Shown piece by piece: positions 15,001 to 30,000 of a stretch of DNA of 64,000 nt. How positions within the stretch are numbered: the first letter of the stretch is position 1; each line of letters starts with the position of its first letter. This DNA comes from Pseudomonas argentinensis (GTDB lineage Bacteria; Pseudomonadota; Gammaproteobacteria; Pseudomonadales; Pseudomonadaceae). The notes beneath the pieces are model-generated. The model did no database searches. It was not told the DNA's origin and saw only the letters and a program-made list of their open reading frames with translations. Both the position numbers and the translations under genes were made by a program. Location of the stretch: NCBI RefSeq assembly GCF_001839655.2, contig NZ_CP056087.1:1364001-1428000 (forward strand), in the 5' to 3' direction.

Positions 15001-18000
15001 TGGGCTACGACTTGCTGTCCGACCATACGCCGCCGCAGCTTTCGATCATCGCGCCGCTGGATGGCGAGTTTGTGCCGCGTGGCGAAGTCACCGACGTGAT
15101 CCTGCGCAGCTACGACCGTTACGGCATTGACCATGTCGAGGCGTGCATCAACAGCCAGGCCGGCGATGTGTTCAGCGACGCCGCCAACTGCCAGCGCCTG
15201 CTCGACCCGAACCGCCTGCGCGTGCCGGTGGCTGCCGACGCCACCGGGCCGCTGCATATCGTGGCCCGCGCCATCGACCTCAATGGCCTGGCCAGCGCCC
15301 CGGCGGCGGTCACCCTGCAACCCTATGACAGCCAGGCCGGCGCGCCGGAGCTGAGCTTCCTGGCACCGGCGGATGGCCAGAGCGTGCAGGCCGGCGAAAC
15401 CGTGCCGGTGCGGGTGCGCCTGCGCAAACTGGAACAGGCCAACCTGTACCTGGATATCGCCGGGGATCCGCAGCACGCCGGCAACCCGGCACCGCGCAGC
15501 ATCACCCGTACCGCCGATGGCGAAGAAATCATCGAACTCAGCGTGCCGATGCCGCAGGTGGCCGCCGATGGCGTGCTGGTGCTGCGTCTGCAAGCCACCT
15601 GGCAGGGCCAGACCCTGCGCAGCCAGCGCACCCTCAACCTGCATGCCGACACCGGCATCAGCGAAGCCATCGGCCTCGACCTGCAACCGCCGACCACCCT
15701 GCTGGCCGGTTCGCAGCTGTGGCTGCAAGTGCCGCCGCCGGCAACCATGGGCGACTTCAACAACGCGTCGAACCTCAACCTGTTCGACCCGAGCGATGCC
15801 AGCAGCCCGGCCGTACTGCCATTCAGCAATGCCCGCCAGGTATGGAACAGCCGCGAACAAGGCACCGCCCTGCGCCTGGAGGCCGTGCTGCGCGACCGTT
15901 CCGGCCACGAGAAAAATGCCAGCCGCAGCCTGGAAAAACTCGCTTACCTGCAAGCCGCCAGCCGCCGCGACAGCCTTGAAACCGGCTACCGCGCCAGCTT
16001 CCTGACCGCACTGCCGGGCCATGCCGAGGCGGCTGTCTGGGCCGAGAACCAACAGCGCGATGGCTACCGCATCCGCACCCTGGACGGCGTGCTGGAAAGT
16101 CGTGACAGCGGCCAGGTACGCCAGCTCAGCTACAGCGGTTCGTTGCTGGCCGCGCAGGTCCATCGCGACGGCCAGGACTACCTGCGCGTCTGGCGCTGGA
16201 GCGACAACGCCTGGCAAACCGCCGTGGAACAAGCAATTGCCGGCGACCTGCTGGGCGCGAGTGGCGAGCTGCTGTTTGTCCGTCACGGCCAGCAGATCGG
16301 CGGCTACGCGCTGACTGTTGCCGGTTTCGCCGACCTGATCGGGGTCAGCCTGGCCGATCAGATCCGCCAGGTGCAGGTCGATGGCCAGCGTCTGCTGGTG
16401 CTCACCGACAAAGGCCTGAACTGGCTGCAACTGGATGACAGCACGCTGCCGCAACTGGTGCGCAGTGGCGGCGTCGAGCTGGCCGACCGTAGCGGCTTCG
16501 CCTTGCAAGGCAACCGCTTGTTGAGCTGGACCGCCACGGCGGTCAGCAGCCAGCCGGTCAGCGTGACCGAACAAGGCCTGAGCCTGGGCGCAGCCACCGT
16601 GCTGCCAGTGGGCGGCCAGGTCAGCCAGGTGGTATTCGATGGCGAACTGGCCTGGCTGAAAGTCAGTGAAGAACTGTATGGCGATAGCTGGCAGGCCTGG
16701 CGTGGCGGCGAGCGCGTCGGTGCCCTGGGCAGCGAGCGCGAGGCCCTGGCCTTTGTGGCGGGCAAGTTGGTCAGCCTGCAAAGCGCCGATGGTGCGCAAC
16801 AATTGGTGGTCGAGCCGCTGGCTGTCGCCGCGCCAACCCGTATTGCCCTGACGGCACAAAGCGTGCGCCTGCCGTTCGGCGTGCTGGTGGGTGGCCTGCC
16901 GGCCAGCGCCGAAACCGCCTTGGGCACTGCCGATATCAGCCTGCGCGATGAGCAAGGCAACCTGCTGGCCGCGCAACCGTTGTTCTACCAGGGCGAGCTG
17001 AACAGCTACCTCGGCGCCCCGTTTGCTGCAGGCCGTGCCTGGCTGGTGGCCACCGACGCCACCCGCCTGAACCTGACCGTGAGAGACCACGCCGGCAGCC
17101 AGCAATTGGCTATCGATGTGGCCAGCAATGGCGCCCAAGCCGCCAGCCTGAGTCCGGACGACGGTGCGCTGCTGGCCGCCGGTGCGCGTCTGCCGCTGGC
17201 CGCACGTTTCGCTGCCGGTGCCGATGGCAGCGGTGTACGCCTGAGCGCTGCCGGGGAAACCCAGCGTGCTGTGCTTGGCCTGCGCAACAGCTTCCATTGG
17301 CTGAGCCTGCCGGCGGGGGACAGCGCCGCCCTGCGATGGCAGGACGCCGCCGGTAGCCGCGAGCTCGGCCTGCTGACCCAGGCCAACCAGCCGGGCGCCG
17401 CGCTGACCCTGAGTGGCGCCGGCAACAACCAGATCTTTGCCGAAGGCAGCAACCTGACCCTCAGCTACCAGGTGGGCGCGGTGCCGGCCTGGGTCGAGCT
17501 GCAACTCCTGAGCTTCAACGGTCAGCCGCTGCAACGCCTGCTGGTGGCCGGCCAGCAAGGCCAGTTCAGCCTGCGCCTGCCGCAGGTGAGCGTGCAGGAA
17601 AGCTACAGCCTGCGTGCCCGTGCCTATTTCCCTGGCGACTTCCACTACAGCGAGCAGCAACTGAACCTGCGCGTGGCCCCGTCTCAACAACTGCCACAAC
17701 CGGTGCTCAGCGGCCTGCCGAGCGCGCTGTTTGCCGGCAGCCAGGTGGAACTGCGCCTGACCGGCGTCGACGCTGGCCGTTATCACCTGGCCCTGGAAGC
17801 CCTCAATGGCACCGACCAATTGCTGGCCAGCGGCAGCGACAGCCTGTCGCTGCGTCTGCCTGCGGGCCTGAAAGAACTGCGCGTACGTGCCCTGATCGAC
17901 GACGAACTGGGCAACCGCCAGGAACAGCGCTGGAGCGCGCCGGTGGTGGACAGCTGGCACTTGCAGAGCGACGCCGTGCGGGTGCCGTTCGATGTGCTGC

Positions 18001-21000
18001 TGCCGCAAGTGGGCGGCCAGTGGCTGGCCCGTGGTGCCGAGCTGCATGACGCCGGTGGTCTGCGTGCCCGCCTGGGTGGCGATATCGCCGCGATGGATTA
18101 CTTGCAGCACTACTTGCTGCTGAGCGTGAAGGGCTTCGGCCTGACCCTGCTCGACCCGAACAACAACCTGCAAAGCGCCGGCACCCTGGCGGTGGCGGCA
18201 CCGCTGCAACACCTGGCGGTGCAGGGCGAGCGCATCCTCGGCGCCAGCGCCCGTGACCTGTACTGGTTCGATGCCCTGGGCAACCAACTGAAAGCCACCG
18301 GCACCCAGACCCTGGGCGCCGAAGTGCGCGGTCTGCTGGCCGACGGCGATGGCTTCCTGGCGCTGACCAGCGGGCAGCTGCTGCGCCTGTCTGCCAGTGG
18401 CCAGACCCTGGCCACCTTTACCGGTGAAGGCCTGCTCAGCGTGGTGCGTGCCGGTGACTACGTGCAGGTGCTGGATAACGCCGGTCGCCTGTGGCGCCTG
18501 GATGCCAGCCTGCAGGGCACCGCGACCCAACTGGGCGTGGGCGGCAAGCGGCTGTTCAGCTTGCCCGGCCAGGTACTGGTGGTGGCACCGCAACGCATTC
18601 AACTGATCGACACGGCTACCCAGCAGCGCGTGGGCAACTGGTCGCTGGTGGCGCAGTCGGTAGACGCCGCGCAGTGGGCCGGCGGCAAACTGTGGCTGGG
18701 CGGCAGCGAAGGCCAGGTGCTTGCGCCGGTACGTGGTGCCGACGGCTACGTCAGCCTGTACGACAGCCGCAGCGCCACCAGCCCAACCCGCGGCACCGTG
18801 GAAAGCGTGGCCCTGCGTGACGGCCAACTGATGCTGGCCGCCGACAACTTCGGTGCCCAGGTATTGCGTCAGGACAGCGCCGGCAGCTGGCAATCGAGCC
18901 TGTACCCGCAAACCGCCTTTACCCAGGCCGCCAGCCGTGTGGCCGCCAGCGGCGCCACCTGGTTCCTGCTGCAAGACCAGCAACAGCAAGTGCTGGCACT
19001 GAATCGCAGCACCCTGAGCGCCCGTAGCGTATTCAGCAACGTGGCGGGCAGCGACCTGGCCGTGAGCAGCGATTACCTGATCGTCGCCGCCGGCGGCAGC
19101 CTGCAACTGGCCGCCCTGAACGACCTGAACAGCAAACGCAGCCTGGTCATCACCGCCCAGGAAAGCCTCCGTCAACTGTCGACCCGTGGCCAGCAGGCGG
19201 CCGTACTCAGCGAAAGCGGCCGGGTGTTCCTGGTCGACCTGCGCAGCGACGTGCAAACCCCGGTTCGCGAACTCAGCGCCCAACTGGGCGGCGAAGTGCG
19301 CCAGCTGGCCTTCAGCGGCGACTACCTGTTCTACCTGCTTGGCGACAGCGCCTGGCGCTATGACCTGCGCAGCGGGCAACGCAAACAACTGCTGAGCGGC
19401 GCCAGCATCAGCCAGCTGTACCTGGCCGGTAACCTGCTGTGGCTGGAACAACCGCAGGCCCAGGGCGTGCGCCTGGATGCCCTGGAGCCGGGCACCGGCC
19501 TGGTGGTACCCGACAGCCAACTGCTGCTGGCCCAGCGCAGCACCGCCCTGAGCGTGGAAAACAACCGCCTGGCCGTCGGCCAGGGCACCCAGGGTGTGCA
19601 GGTATTCCAACTGCCCTACGGCCTGGGCGCCGCCGATGCCGCCGTGGTCACCCCGCTGGCCGACAGCCGCCTGCTGACCGCCCAGGCCCTGAACCTGGGC
19701 CTGAACACCGATGGCCTGCGCGGCGCCGCCTTCAGCCTCAACGGCCAGGTCGTCGGCAGCCTGAAACAGGCCCTGAATCAGACCAGCCTGCGCCTGCCGG
19801 CCAGCCTGCCGGGCGGACAGAACGTGGCCCTCAGCCTGCGCAGCGAAGACGTCTATGGTGTGGTGCGCGAGTCGGTGGCGCGGGACCTGTTCCTGATGCC
19901 GGGCGATGGCGTGGCCAACCCGTTCACCGTCAGCCTGACCGCCGACGAACACTCCTGGCTGCCGCTACCGCTGGTTGCCAGCGCGCAGATCAGCGGCAGC
20001 CAGCAGCCGCTGGCGCAAGTGGAATTCCTGCTCTCGGCCAGCACCAACGGCCCATGGCAGCGCGTGGCCGTACGCAAGGCCGAGCCGTTCCAGGCCAGCC
20101 TGGCGCTGGACACCAGCCTGACCGGCCAATACCTCAAAGCCCGCGCCGTGGACGTGTTCGGCAACCGCGCCGAGTCGACCGCCAAGCGCTTCTACCGCCA
20201 TCAGGACACCAAGGCCCCGACCGTCAGCCTCAGCTATGAAGGCGCTGCCGTATTCCTCGACAGCAAGAAAGCGGTACGCGGCTACCCGATCACCATCAAA
20301 GCGCAGATGGCCGACACCGACGGCGCCCTCGACAAAGCCACCCTGACCCGCAATGGCCAGGTGGTTGCGGTGGCCTTTGGCAAGAATCTGCTGACCTACC
20401 AGGATGCCGCCACCACCCTGGGAGAGCAGGTGTACAACATCGAAGTCACCGACCAGGCCGGTAACAGCAGCACCGCCGAGTTGCGGGTAACCGTGATCAA
20501 CGATGGCTTCCCGGAAGTCACCAAGTTGGTGCTGCCGGGCGAAATCATCGAACGCAGTACCTTTACCGTGCAGCTGTCGGCCCAGGATGATGTGGCCCTG
20601 AAAGCGGTGGATCTGCTGTGGAACGGCTTTACCGATCATTACGACGTGACGGGCCAGAGCATTAGCGGGCGCAGCTTCACCGTGCAGGACAAACGCACCG
20701 AGCGTGTGGCCAGCAGCGTCAGCCAGCCGTTCAAGGTGGTGCTCACCGACAGTCGCGGACAAGTCAGCGAGTCCGCGCCGCAGAACCTGCGCGTGGTGCG
20801 GGACCAGCAACCGAATGCTTCCGCTCTGCAAGTCACCCTGCCGGCGCGTGGCGTTTACGGTGGCCTGGCGCGCCTGACCCTGGGCAACCTCAATGCACTC
20901 GACGACACCGGCGGCCTCAGCCTGCGCGTGCTGCAGCGTATTGGCGATGTGCGTCAGGAACTGTTCAGTTGCCTGCGCGGCAGCAATGAATATTTCAGGT

Positions 21001-24000
21001 GCGCCAATAGCAATTACTGGGATAGCTACGCCCGCGATCTGCGCATGCCGGACAGCGCGCTGCCGAACGATGTGTTCCGCGTACAAGTGGAGCTGACCGA
21101 CCGCATGGGCCAGCAGGTGCTGAGCCAGGACTACAACGTGGCCCTGACCCAGTCGCCGAACCTGGTGCGCTTCCAGAATCTGCAAGGCAGCGACAACCCC
21201 GCTTCCGTGGCGGTACAAGGCCGGCCGCTGTACCGCGTGCAGGTGCTGGACGCCGCCGCGCGCGCCGTGCCGGATCAGCCGGTGCAATGGCGCCTGCGTC
21301 GTCTCAGCGACGGAAACGTCGTCACCCTCGGCACCAGCCCGACCGACGCCAGTGGCTACGCCAGCTGGACCCTGGACACCGACCGTACCCTGGGCGACTA
21401 CCAACTGTGGGCCGACCTGCCACAATTCAGCCAGATCGCCCGCGCCGAGAAGAGCCTCGCCGTAGCGGCCGGCCCGACTCGCCACCTGTTGCTGGGCTAC
21501 CTGCCGGCCATGGCCGCCGGCAGCAGCGCCACCCTGACCATCCAGGCGCAGGATCTGGTGCTGAACAATGTGCTCAACGACCAGGCCAGCGTGCTGCAAC
21601 TGACCTTGCCAAGCAGCGAATTCCATGTGGCGCCGGGCAGCGGCATCCAGATCGGCAGCATCACCGCCAACGGCCAGACCGTCGAGCAAGTGCGCGTCAC
21701 CCTCAAGGACGGCCGCGCCCAACTGAACCTGCAAGCCGGCAACACGGTTGGCCAGTTCAGCCTGCCGGTGAGCAGCAGCAACAACCAGATTCGCTACACC
21801 TACAACAGTGCCGGCGCCATCACCAACGGCGTGACCGCCCTGACCCTGGACGTGCTGCCGGCTGCCGCCAGCCACCTGCGCCTGCTCAACGACCTGGGCC
21901 GCGTCCAGGCCGACGGCGACGTACTGGCCCGTGGCGTGAAACAGGATGTGCGCCTGCAAGTGATGTTGCAGGACCGCTTTGGCAACCGTATCAGCCAGCT
22001 CGACGGCCAACCGGCCAACCTCAGTGTTGAAGCCCGTGTCAGTGGCGCAGCGGCGATCGACGGCCAGGCTGGCAGCACCACCGTGCAGCTGGTGCAGGGC
22101 CAGGCGTGGCTGGCAATCAGCGACGAAACCTTCGAGCAAGTCACCGTCAGCCTGGCCGGTCCGGTAGCGGCCTTGCCGCAACTGAACCTGGCCAGCCAGT
22201 TCCGTATCAACTTCACCCTGCAACCGCCGGAAATCATCCGCAGCGTGATCGAAGCCCGCGACGGCACCACCTTGCGCGCCTACTTCGACTACGACGAGCC
22301 GGTGCGCCTGGACAGCGGCAACGCCATCAAACTGCTCGAAGGTACCGGTGTGCGTAACGGCACCGCGACCCTGAGCAATGACGGCCGCACTCTCAGCTTT
22401 ACTGCTCAGCCGGTGCTGCAACTGGGCCGTTGCTACAGCTTTGATACCACCGGCTCCGGCCTACGTGGCGTGGCCCGCAATGACGACGTGCGCGAGCAGG
22501 GCGGCCAGCTATGCGCGCCGCACGCGCTGTTCAATACCGGTGGCCCGGTGAAGCTGCTGGCTGGCCAGGCTTATCAGGTGCCGATGCTGCTGGCTGACAA
22601 CCTGAGCTGGTGGAACATCAGCAATGGCCGCGCTGAACTGAATGGTCAGAGCCAGGGCTTCAACTGGTACTCCGGCCCGACCCGCACCCTGACCGTGCCG
22701 GCGTTCTTCACCCAAGCCAACAACACAGTGGCCGACGGTGCCTTGCTGCCGCTGACCCTGAGCGGCACTCTGCCGGGTACACCAACCACGCCAGTCGTGG
22801 TGGGCAATGCCCTGAGCCTGCAAGTATTCGATCCGCTGGGCGACTTCGACGGCGACGGGCTGACCAACAAGCTGGAACTGGAAACCGTCGGCCTCGACCC
22901 GACCCTGCGCGACACCGATGGCAACGGCATCGAAGACGGCGCGGAAGACTTCGACGGCGACGGCCTGACCAACCTGGAAGAGCAGGCCGCTGGCACCAAG
23001 TTGCGTGTGCACGACACCGATGGCGATGGCCTCTCCGACGGCGCCGAAGTGCGCACCCACCACACCGACCCGCTGAACCCGGATACCGACGGCGACGGCC
23101 TGACCGATGGCCAGGAAGTCAGCAATATCCCGGCCTCTTCGCCGCTGAAGAAAGACACCGACGGCGACGGCATTCCAGACAAGCTGGAACTGGACATGGG
23201 CCTGAACCCAAGCGATGCCGGCGACGGTAATGGCGACAAGGACAACGACGGCCTGAGCAACGCCCATGAGGTCCTACTGGGTACCCTGATCAACAACCCG
23301 GACACCGACGGCGACACTCTCAAGGACGGTGTAGAAGTCGACCAGTTGCACACCGACCCGCTGAAAGCCGACACCGACGGCGACGGCCTGCGCGACGACG
23401 AAGACAAAGAGCCGCTGGTAAAGGACACCCAGGCGCCGAGCGTAACACTGGTTAACCCGGCCCCTGGCAAACAGCTGATCAAGGGCCTGAACCTGGTCAT
23501 TACCCCGAACGCGCAGGACAATGGCCGCGTCACCAAAGTGTCCGTACGCCTGAATGGCGCCCAGGTCGCCCTGGTCACCAGCGCGCCATTCACCTATGCC
23601 ATGGCCCTGCCGAGTGATGCCAACAGCCTGCGTCTGGAGCTGATCGCCACCGACACCAACAACAACCAGGGCAGCAGCGGCGAGCACACCTTTGCCCTCG
23701 TCACCGACCCGTTGACGACCGTGATTGGCCGTGTGGTCGACAGCGGCAACCAGCCAATCGTCAATGCCCAGGTGGAAACCCTCGGTATCACCGGCGTCAG
23801 CGCCCAGGACGGCAGCTTCGTGCTCACCGGCGTGCCTGTTGCGCCTGGAAATGTGCAGGTGATCGCCAACGGCCTCCTGGGTAGCCAGGGCGTGACCGCC
23901 ACCTCGGCTGACGTTGAACCGGTCTGGGGCGGCACCACCGATGTAGGCAACATCACCCTTGTATCGCCGAAGGTGCGCGTGGGGTACCTGAACAATGCCA

Positions 24001-27000
24001 CCTTGCAGCAGATCATCCTTAATGCAGGCTATGAGCCGGTACTGATCAGTAACCTCAGCACGTTCGATATGAGCCAGATCGACATGCTGTTCATTGACCA
24101 GACCTTCTCCAGCTACACGACCGCCATTGCCACCAACAAAGTGTTCCCATTCGTACAGAACGGCGGCACTTTGATTTACAACTCGCACAACGACGACACG
24201 TCGATCAGCAGCCTGCTGCCGGGCAAACCGCTGCTCGGCGCGGCGCTGTCGAGCAGTAATGGCCTACTCCATCCGGTGCAGCGCCTGGATGGCATTGCCG
24301 AAGGCAAGGCGGGCTCATGGTGGGCCAATCGGAACGTGTCTGCGCACATGCATGCCCGTGTCGAGCTGGTGTCCCTGGCGCCGGGCGTACTCCCGCTGAC
24401 CTGGGCGGGGCCGCGTGCTGAACGTACCGTGACCTCGTTCCGCTATGTCGTTGGCCAAGGCCACGTCTACTACAGCTACTCCTCGCTGTATGACGGTGAT
24501 ACCCGTTTGATCAACACCTACCTGCCGAACGTGTTGGTGTACATGCATGAGCTGTCGCTCAAAGACAGCGATAACGATGGCCTGAAAGACATCTATGAAT
24601 ATGCCAATGGCACCAGCGCGTTTGTGGCCGACCGTGATGGCGACGGTCTGCTTGATGGCTTCGAGGTCAAGTACGGCTTTAACCCGCTAGTGGCTGGCGA
24701 ACAGAACCTGGACAGCGACGGCGACGGTCTGAGCAACCTGCGTGAGCAGGAACTGGGCACCCATCCGGGGGCGGCCGACAGTGACGACGATGGCTTGCTC
24801 GATGGCGCCGAAGTGGATCAGCACAACAGTGATCCGCTTAATGATGACACCGATTTCGACCGTGTGCTGGATGCTGCCGAAATCAGCAATGGCGCCAACC
24901 CGCGCAAAGCTGACAGTGACGATGACGGCATTACTGACTACGACGAGATCAATAGCTACAGCACCCGCCCGGATCTGGCGGATACCGATGGTGACGGTTT
25001 GTCCGACTTTATCGAGTTGAAGGGGCCCTACGCCGACATCCTCAACCCGCGCCGCGCCCAGGATGCCGGCCAGGACTACGACGGCGATGGCTTGAGCAAC
25101 AAACAGGAACTGCTGGAGACCCTCACCAATCCGAAGGTGGCGGATACCGATGGTGATGGCCTGTCCGATGGTGCCGAAGTGCAGGCTGGCCTGAACCCGC
25201 TCGACCCGGATATGGACAAGGACGGCCTGCTTGATGGCGAAGACAGCGCGCCCACCGAGCAGGACCTCCAGGCACCGAGCGTGATCTTGGTATCGCCTGC
25301 AGCCGGCGCCAGCCTGGCCCACGGCCAGCAACTGCGCCTGCGCGCCGATGCTCGCGACGATGGCCGTGTCACCAGCGTGACCTTCTATGTCAACGGCGTG
25401 GCCGTGGCGACCTATGATCGCGCGCTTTACCAGCATGTGATCCGTGTGCCGGTCGTAGGCGCACAGCTAGATATCGAAGCCAGCGCTCGCGATACCAATG
25501 GAAACGAGAGCCGCAGTGGCGTGCGCCGCCTGAGTTTGGTGGACGACGCCGGCACTCAGGTCATCGGCCGCGTGCTGGATGGCAATGGCCGCGCCGTGGA
25601 AGGCGCCCAGGTGACCCTGGTCGACGGCTACGAGGTCGCGCGCATCAAGCCGGTCTCCTACACCCTGGACCAGAGCACGAATTGCGGTACGTACTGCTAC
25701 GGCGACGACACTGGGCGGCAGTTGATTGATGGGCAACTGGGGACGGCAGGTTTTGTGACCGACCTGGGTATGGGCGGGGCCTATGAATGGCTGGGCTGGA
25801 CTGCTCGCACCATGAATATCGATTTTGACTTGGGGGAGGTCACCCATCTCACCACCGTCAACGTGGGGGCAACTCAGGATAAGCTCAGCGACGTGGTTCT
25901 GCCCTCGTTCGATGTCCTGCAGAAAGTGGGCAACGAATGGGTAGCTGTCGGATCCCTCAATACGCCACCGAGTGACACCAATAATCGTGAAGCGGAGTCC
26001 CATGAGCCGCATGTCCATCTGACTCTGGCTGATCTGAACATCAGCACTCGCTACGTGCGCCTCAGCTTCCGAGCCAATGGACCCTGGTCTTTCGTGGATG
26101 AGGTGAGCTTCAGCAACGGTAGCGGTCCGATGCCATCTTCTGCCACCGTCACCAGCGACACCCAGGGCCGCTTCACTCTTTCCGCTTCCACGCTGGCGCT
26201 GGAACCGCGGGTCAAGGCTGAGGCCCGCTTTGGCAACCAGTTGGTCTCGGCTACCAGCGAGGTCTTCGAGCTGGCCCGTGGTGGCAATTCGAATATCGGT
26301 GAACTGGTGCTGGCCGCCCACGGCCGTACCGCGCTCCAGCCGATCGAAGAGCGTCATGTGGCTGCTGTCGAAGAAAGCACCTCTTATAACCGCGTGGTGA
26401 ACAACAACGTTCGCTGGGACTTCAACAGCTACGGCAGCATCAGCAACGGCAGCTCCGCTTCCGATTGGACCTTTAGTGGGGGCCTGTACCTCGTCGTTAA
26501 CGACAACAAATACAACAGTACTACCTACCGCACTCGTCTGAACGGTCGCGAGCTGATCTACCCGGCCAAGCAGCTCGGCAACGTGCTGGTCAGCCGCAAG
26601 GCCTACGTGCCGGCTGACCAGAACTATGCTCGCTTCGTCAACGTGCTGGAAAACCCCAGCGACCAGCCTATGACCGTGCCCTTCTACGTTTACGGCAACT
26701 TCCGCGCGAGCCGTCCGGTGGTACAGACCTCGTCCGGCGATTCCGGCTTTGACCCGGAAGATAGCTACCTGCTGACCGACGATACGGCGTCGGAAAGTGG
26801 CTTGTACGCCGCCGGTGTGGTGTTCGGCAGTGCGGATGCGCCCCTACGCCCGGTTTCAACCCGGTTCAGCGGTAACGAGTATCGCGCCAACTACCTAGTC
26901 ACTCTCGCGCCGCGCAGCCGGCAGGTGTTGGTGCAGTACCTGGTACAGGACGCCAGTCGCGAGCGTGCGCTCAGCACCCTGGAACAACTGGCCAGCCGCG

Positions 27001-30000
27001 ATGTGCAGGAGCCTAATCTGACGCTCGAAGAGCAGCGGGGCATCGTCAACTGGATCACTCAGGTGGACAGCGACGGCGACGGCCTAGCCGATGCCCACGA
27101 ATATCTGCTGGGCCTTGACCCGCTGAAGGCCGACAGCGACGGTGATGGGCTGCGCGATGGTTTCGAACAGCGCTATGGATTCGATGCCAAACAAGCCAAC
27201 CGCGAAGCTGCAGAGGACACAGATACAGATGGCCTGAATAACCTGCAGGAGCAGGAGGCCGGTAGCGATCCGCGTAGTGCCGATACGGATGGTGACGGTC
27301 TCACCGATGGCGAGGAGGCGCTGACTTGGCACTCCAGCCCTCTGACGAAGGACACCGACTTGGATCGCGTGCTTGACCCGGATGAGATCAGCCGTGGTAC
27401 AAATCCGAGCCTGGTTGATAGCGATGGTGACGGCGTGGAGGACTATGCCGAAATCTACAACTATGGCACCGACCCGCTAAAGACTGACAGCGACGATGAT
27501 GGCATATCCGACAAGTTTGAGATCGACAACGACCTTCTTAACGTCTCAGCTAATGAAGACACCGACAACGACGGGCTGTCCAACTTGGGTGAGTTCCAAG
27601 CCGGTACCAATCCGCGCAATGCCGATACTGACGGTGACGAGCTGCTTGATGGTTGGGAAGTACTGGGTAAACCGACAAGCGATCCGAAACAAGCTGACGG
27701 GGACGCAGGTGGCCGCCGCGATATCAATGAACGCTTTGTCGATGCCACCAACCCGCAATTGGCAGACGATGATCGTGCGAATATCAACGGTTATCGCTCG
27801 GTCAAAGATGAAAATAATCGTACCTGGAATTTTTATTACGACGGCTATGTAGAGAGCACCACAGGCTCGGCAATTAACGGTAACAACGCCTTCCAGTTGT
27901 ATGTGGATGGCAAGCGTTATGGTTACCGGCACAACCATTCCACCAGTTCGGCCAATGGCCGCGAGTACCACTATGAAGCAAGGCGCATCAATAACTTGGT
28001 GGTCAGCCGTCGTGTGCTTGTACCAAGTGCTGGCGGTGCCTATGTGCGTTATCTGGAAGTCATTGATAACCCGACCGACCAGGAACAGGTGACCACTGTT
28101 CGTCTGCAGTCCTACTACGGGGCCTCTGACAATAGCCAGGTGGCTGTTATTACAAGCAGTGGCGATGCGCAACTGACTATCGCGGATGACTTCTTGGCCC
28201 TGCGTGATACGACAGTTGCCACTCGCCCAGTGCTATTGCACGTACTGTCGGGCAACGATAACCGCCGTCAGGGCACCAGCTACGTCAACCAGGCTGGTCG
28301 TCTGTGGCAAGCCGATTACCAACTGCGCATTCCGGCTGGCGAGCGTCGCGTGGTCATGCACTTCGCTACTTTGGAAGGCTCCACCGATGCGGCCATGGCC
28401 ACCGCCACTAAACTACGCAGCCTCAAAGGTCAGGGCCTGGACAACCTCGACGCCAGCCTGGCCGGCAAGGTTGTGAACTTCTTCGCCTTCTACGATCAGG
28501 ACGAAGATGGCTTGAGCGATGCCGACGAAACCCGTCTTGGCACCGATGTGGCCAACCCGGATACCGACGGCGATGGCATCCCGGACGGCAAGGATAGTGA
28601 GCCGCTGGTAGCTGACGCCACGGCGCCGAATGTCAGCTTTGAAGCGCTGCCTGTGGCGCGGCGTTATGCCGGCGAGCTGCTAGACGTTACTGCCCTAATA
28701 AACGACAACGGTATCGTCACAAAGGTCGAGCTACTACAAGATGGTGAGTTGCGCGAAACCCGCAACCAGGCTGGCCGTCAGACCTTCACAGTGTTGCTGC
28801 CAAACGCCGCGAGTACGCTACTGCAAGTGCGCGCTACTGACAGTCAAAATAACGTGCGTACGGTTGATCTGGCAGTAGACGTCAATGTTGTGCCTGAGTT
28901 GACCTTTAGCGGACAAGTGCTGAACAAACTTAGCAATCCGGTAGCTGGCGCTATTGTGCAGGTGAACGCCCAGCAGACCACGACCGATGCTAACGGTCGC
29001 TATAGCCTGTCGGTAGTGAGCCGCGACGTTCGCATGACTATCAGCGCTACAGCGATGTTCGGCGCTCAGCGAATGGTCGCTACTGCTCAGGTGGATATAC
29101 CGGTAGATAGCCAACTGCTAGATGTGCAAGCACTGGTGCTGGAGGCAAAAGGTCGGCTTGCAAAAAACGTGGTACCTGAAAGCCAGCTGAGCTACGAGGG
29201 CGATATCAGTTTTAACTACAACCTGTATGGCAATAGTTATCGCTGGGATATCACTAATAACGGCTCGATCCGCGATGGCTACAACAATGCTTATGATGGC
29301 GGTCAGAATCTGATCGTTAATGGTCAGGTCATGCCAAGTGTCGGGAGGGGTAAGCTTCGCCTTAACGGCCGCGAAGTAACGCTGCCCACGAATACCCTAA
29401 ATGGCGGCCTGCGCGTCAGTCGTAAGATTTATGTGCCGGAAGATAAGATCTACGCGCGCTTCTTGGAACTGATTGAAAATCCGACTGATAGGGTGATAAC
29501 CGTACCAGTGACCATCAGCGGAAACTTGGGCTCTGATGGGCGCACGAGGATTATCAACACCTCGTCGGGCGACAAGGTATTCAGTGCGGATGACTACTAC
29601 TTACTCAGTGATGACCATATATTTATTGGTGGTACTCCAGCCGTAGGGCATTTGTTCGGCGATGCCAATTCCCTTATTAAGCCGGTGTCCGTAGCCCTGA
29701 ACGGTGACCAGTACTCTTTCACATGGAGTCTCACCCTGCAGCCGCAGAGTCGTCAGGTTTTGATGCACTACGCTCTGCAAAGCCATTACCATGGCGAGGC
29801 GCAGCTAACTCTAGACCAACTGACGTCTGAGCAGTTTTTTGAAGAAGGACTGACTGCTGAGGAGCATGCGCAGTTGGTTAATTGGCAGCCTCTGTTTGAC
29901 AGCGACAACGACGGGCTCCCCGATGCTGACGAAATCCCACTGAACCTTGACCCGCTAAACCCGGACAACGACAACGATGGTATTCCTGATGGCCAGGATA

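Noticed and set aside
10629..19952. A 3,107-codon open frame on the minus strand, with further long ones (294-5990, 19965-22421, 38537-41230)
   Set aside because: They lie codon-on-codon opposite real genes. They stay open only because the plus strand avoids TTA, CTA and TCA, and their translations are low-complexity Ala/Gln/Gly/His with no domains.
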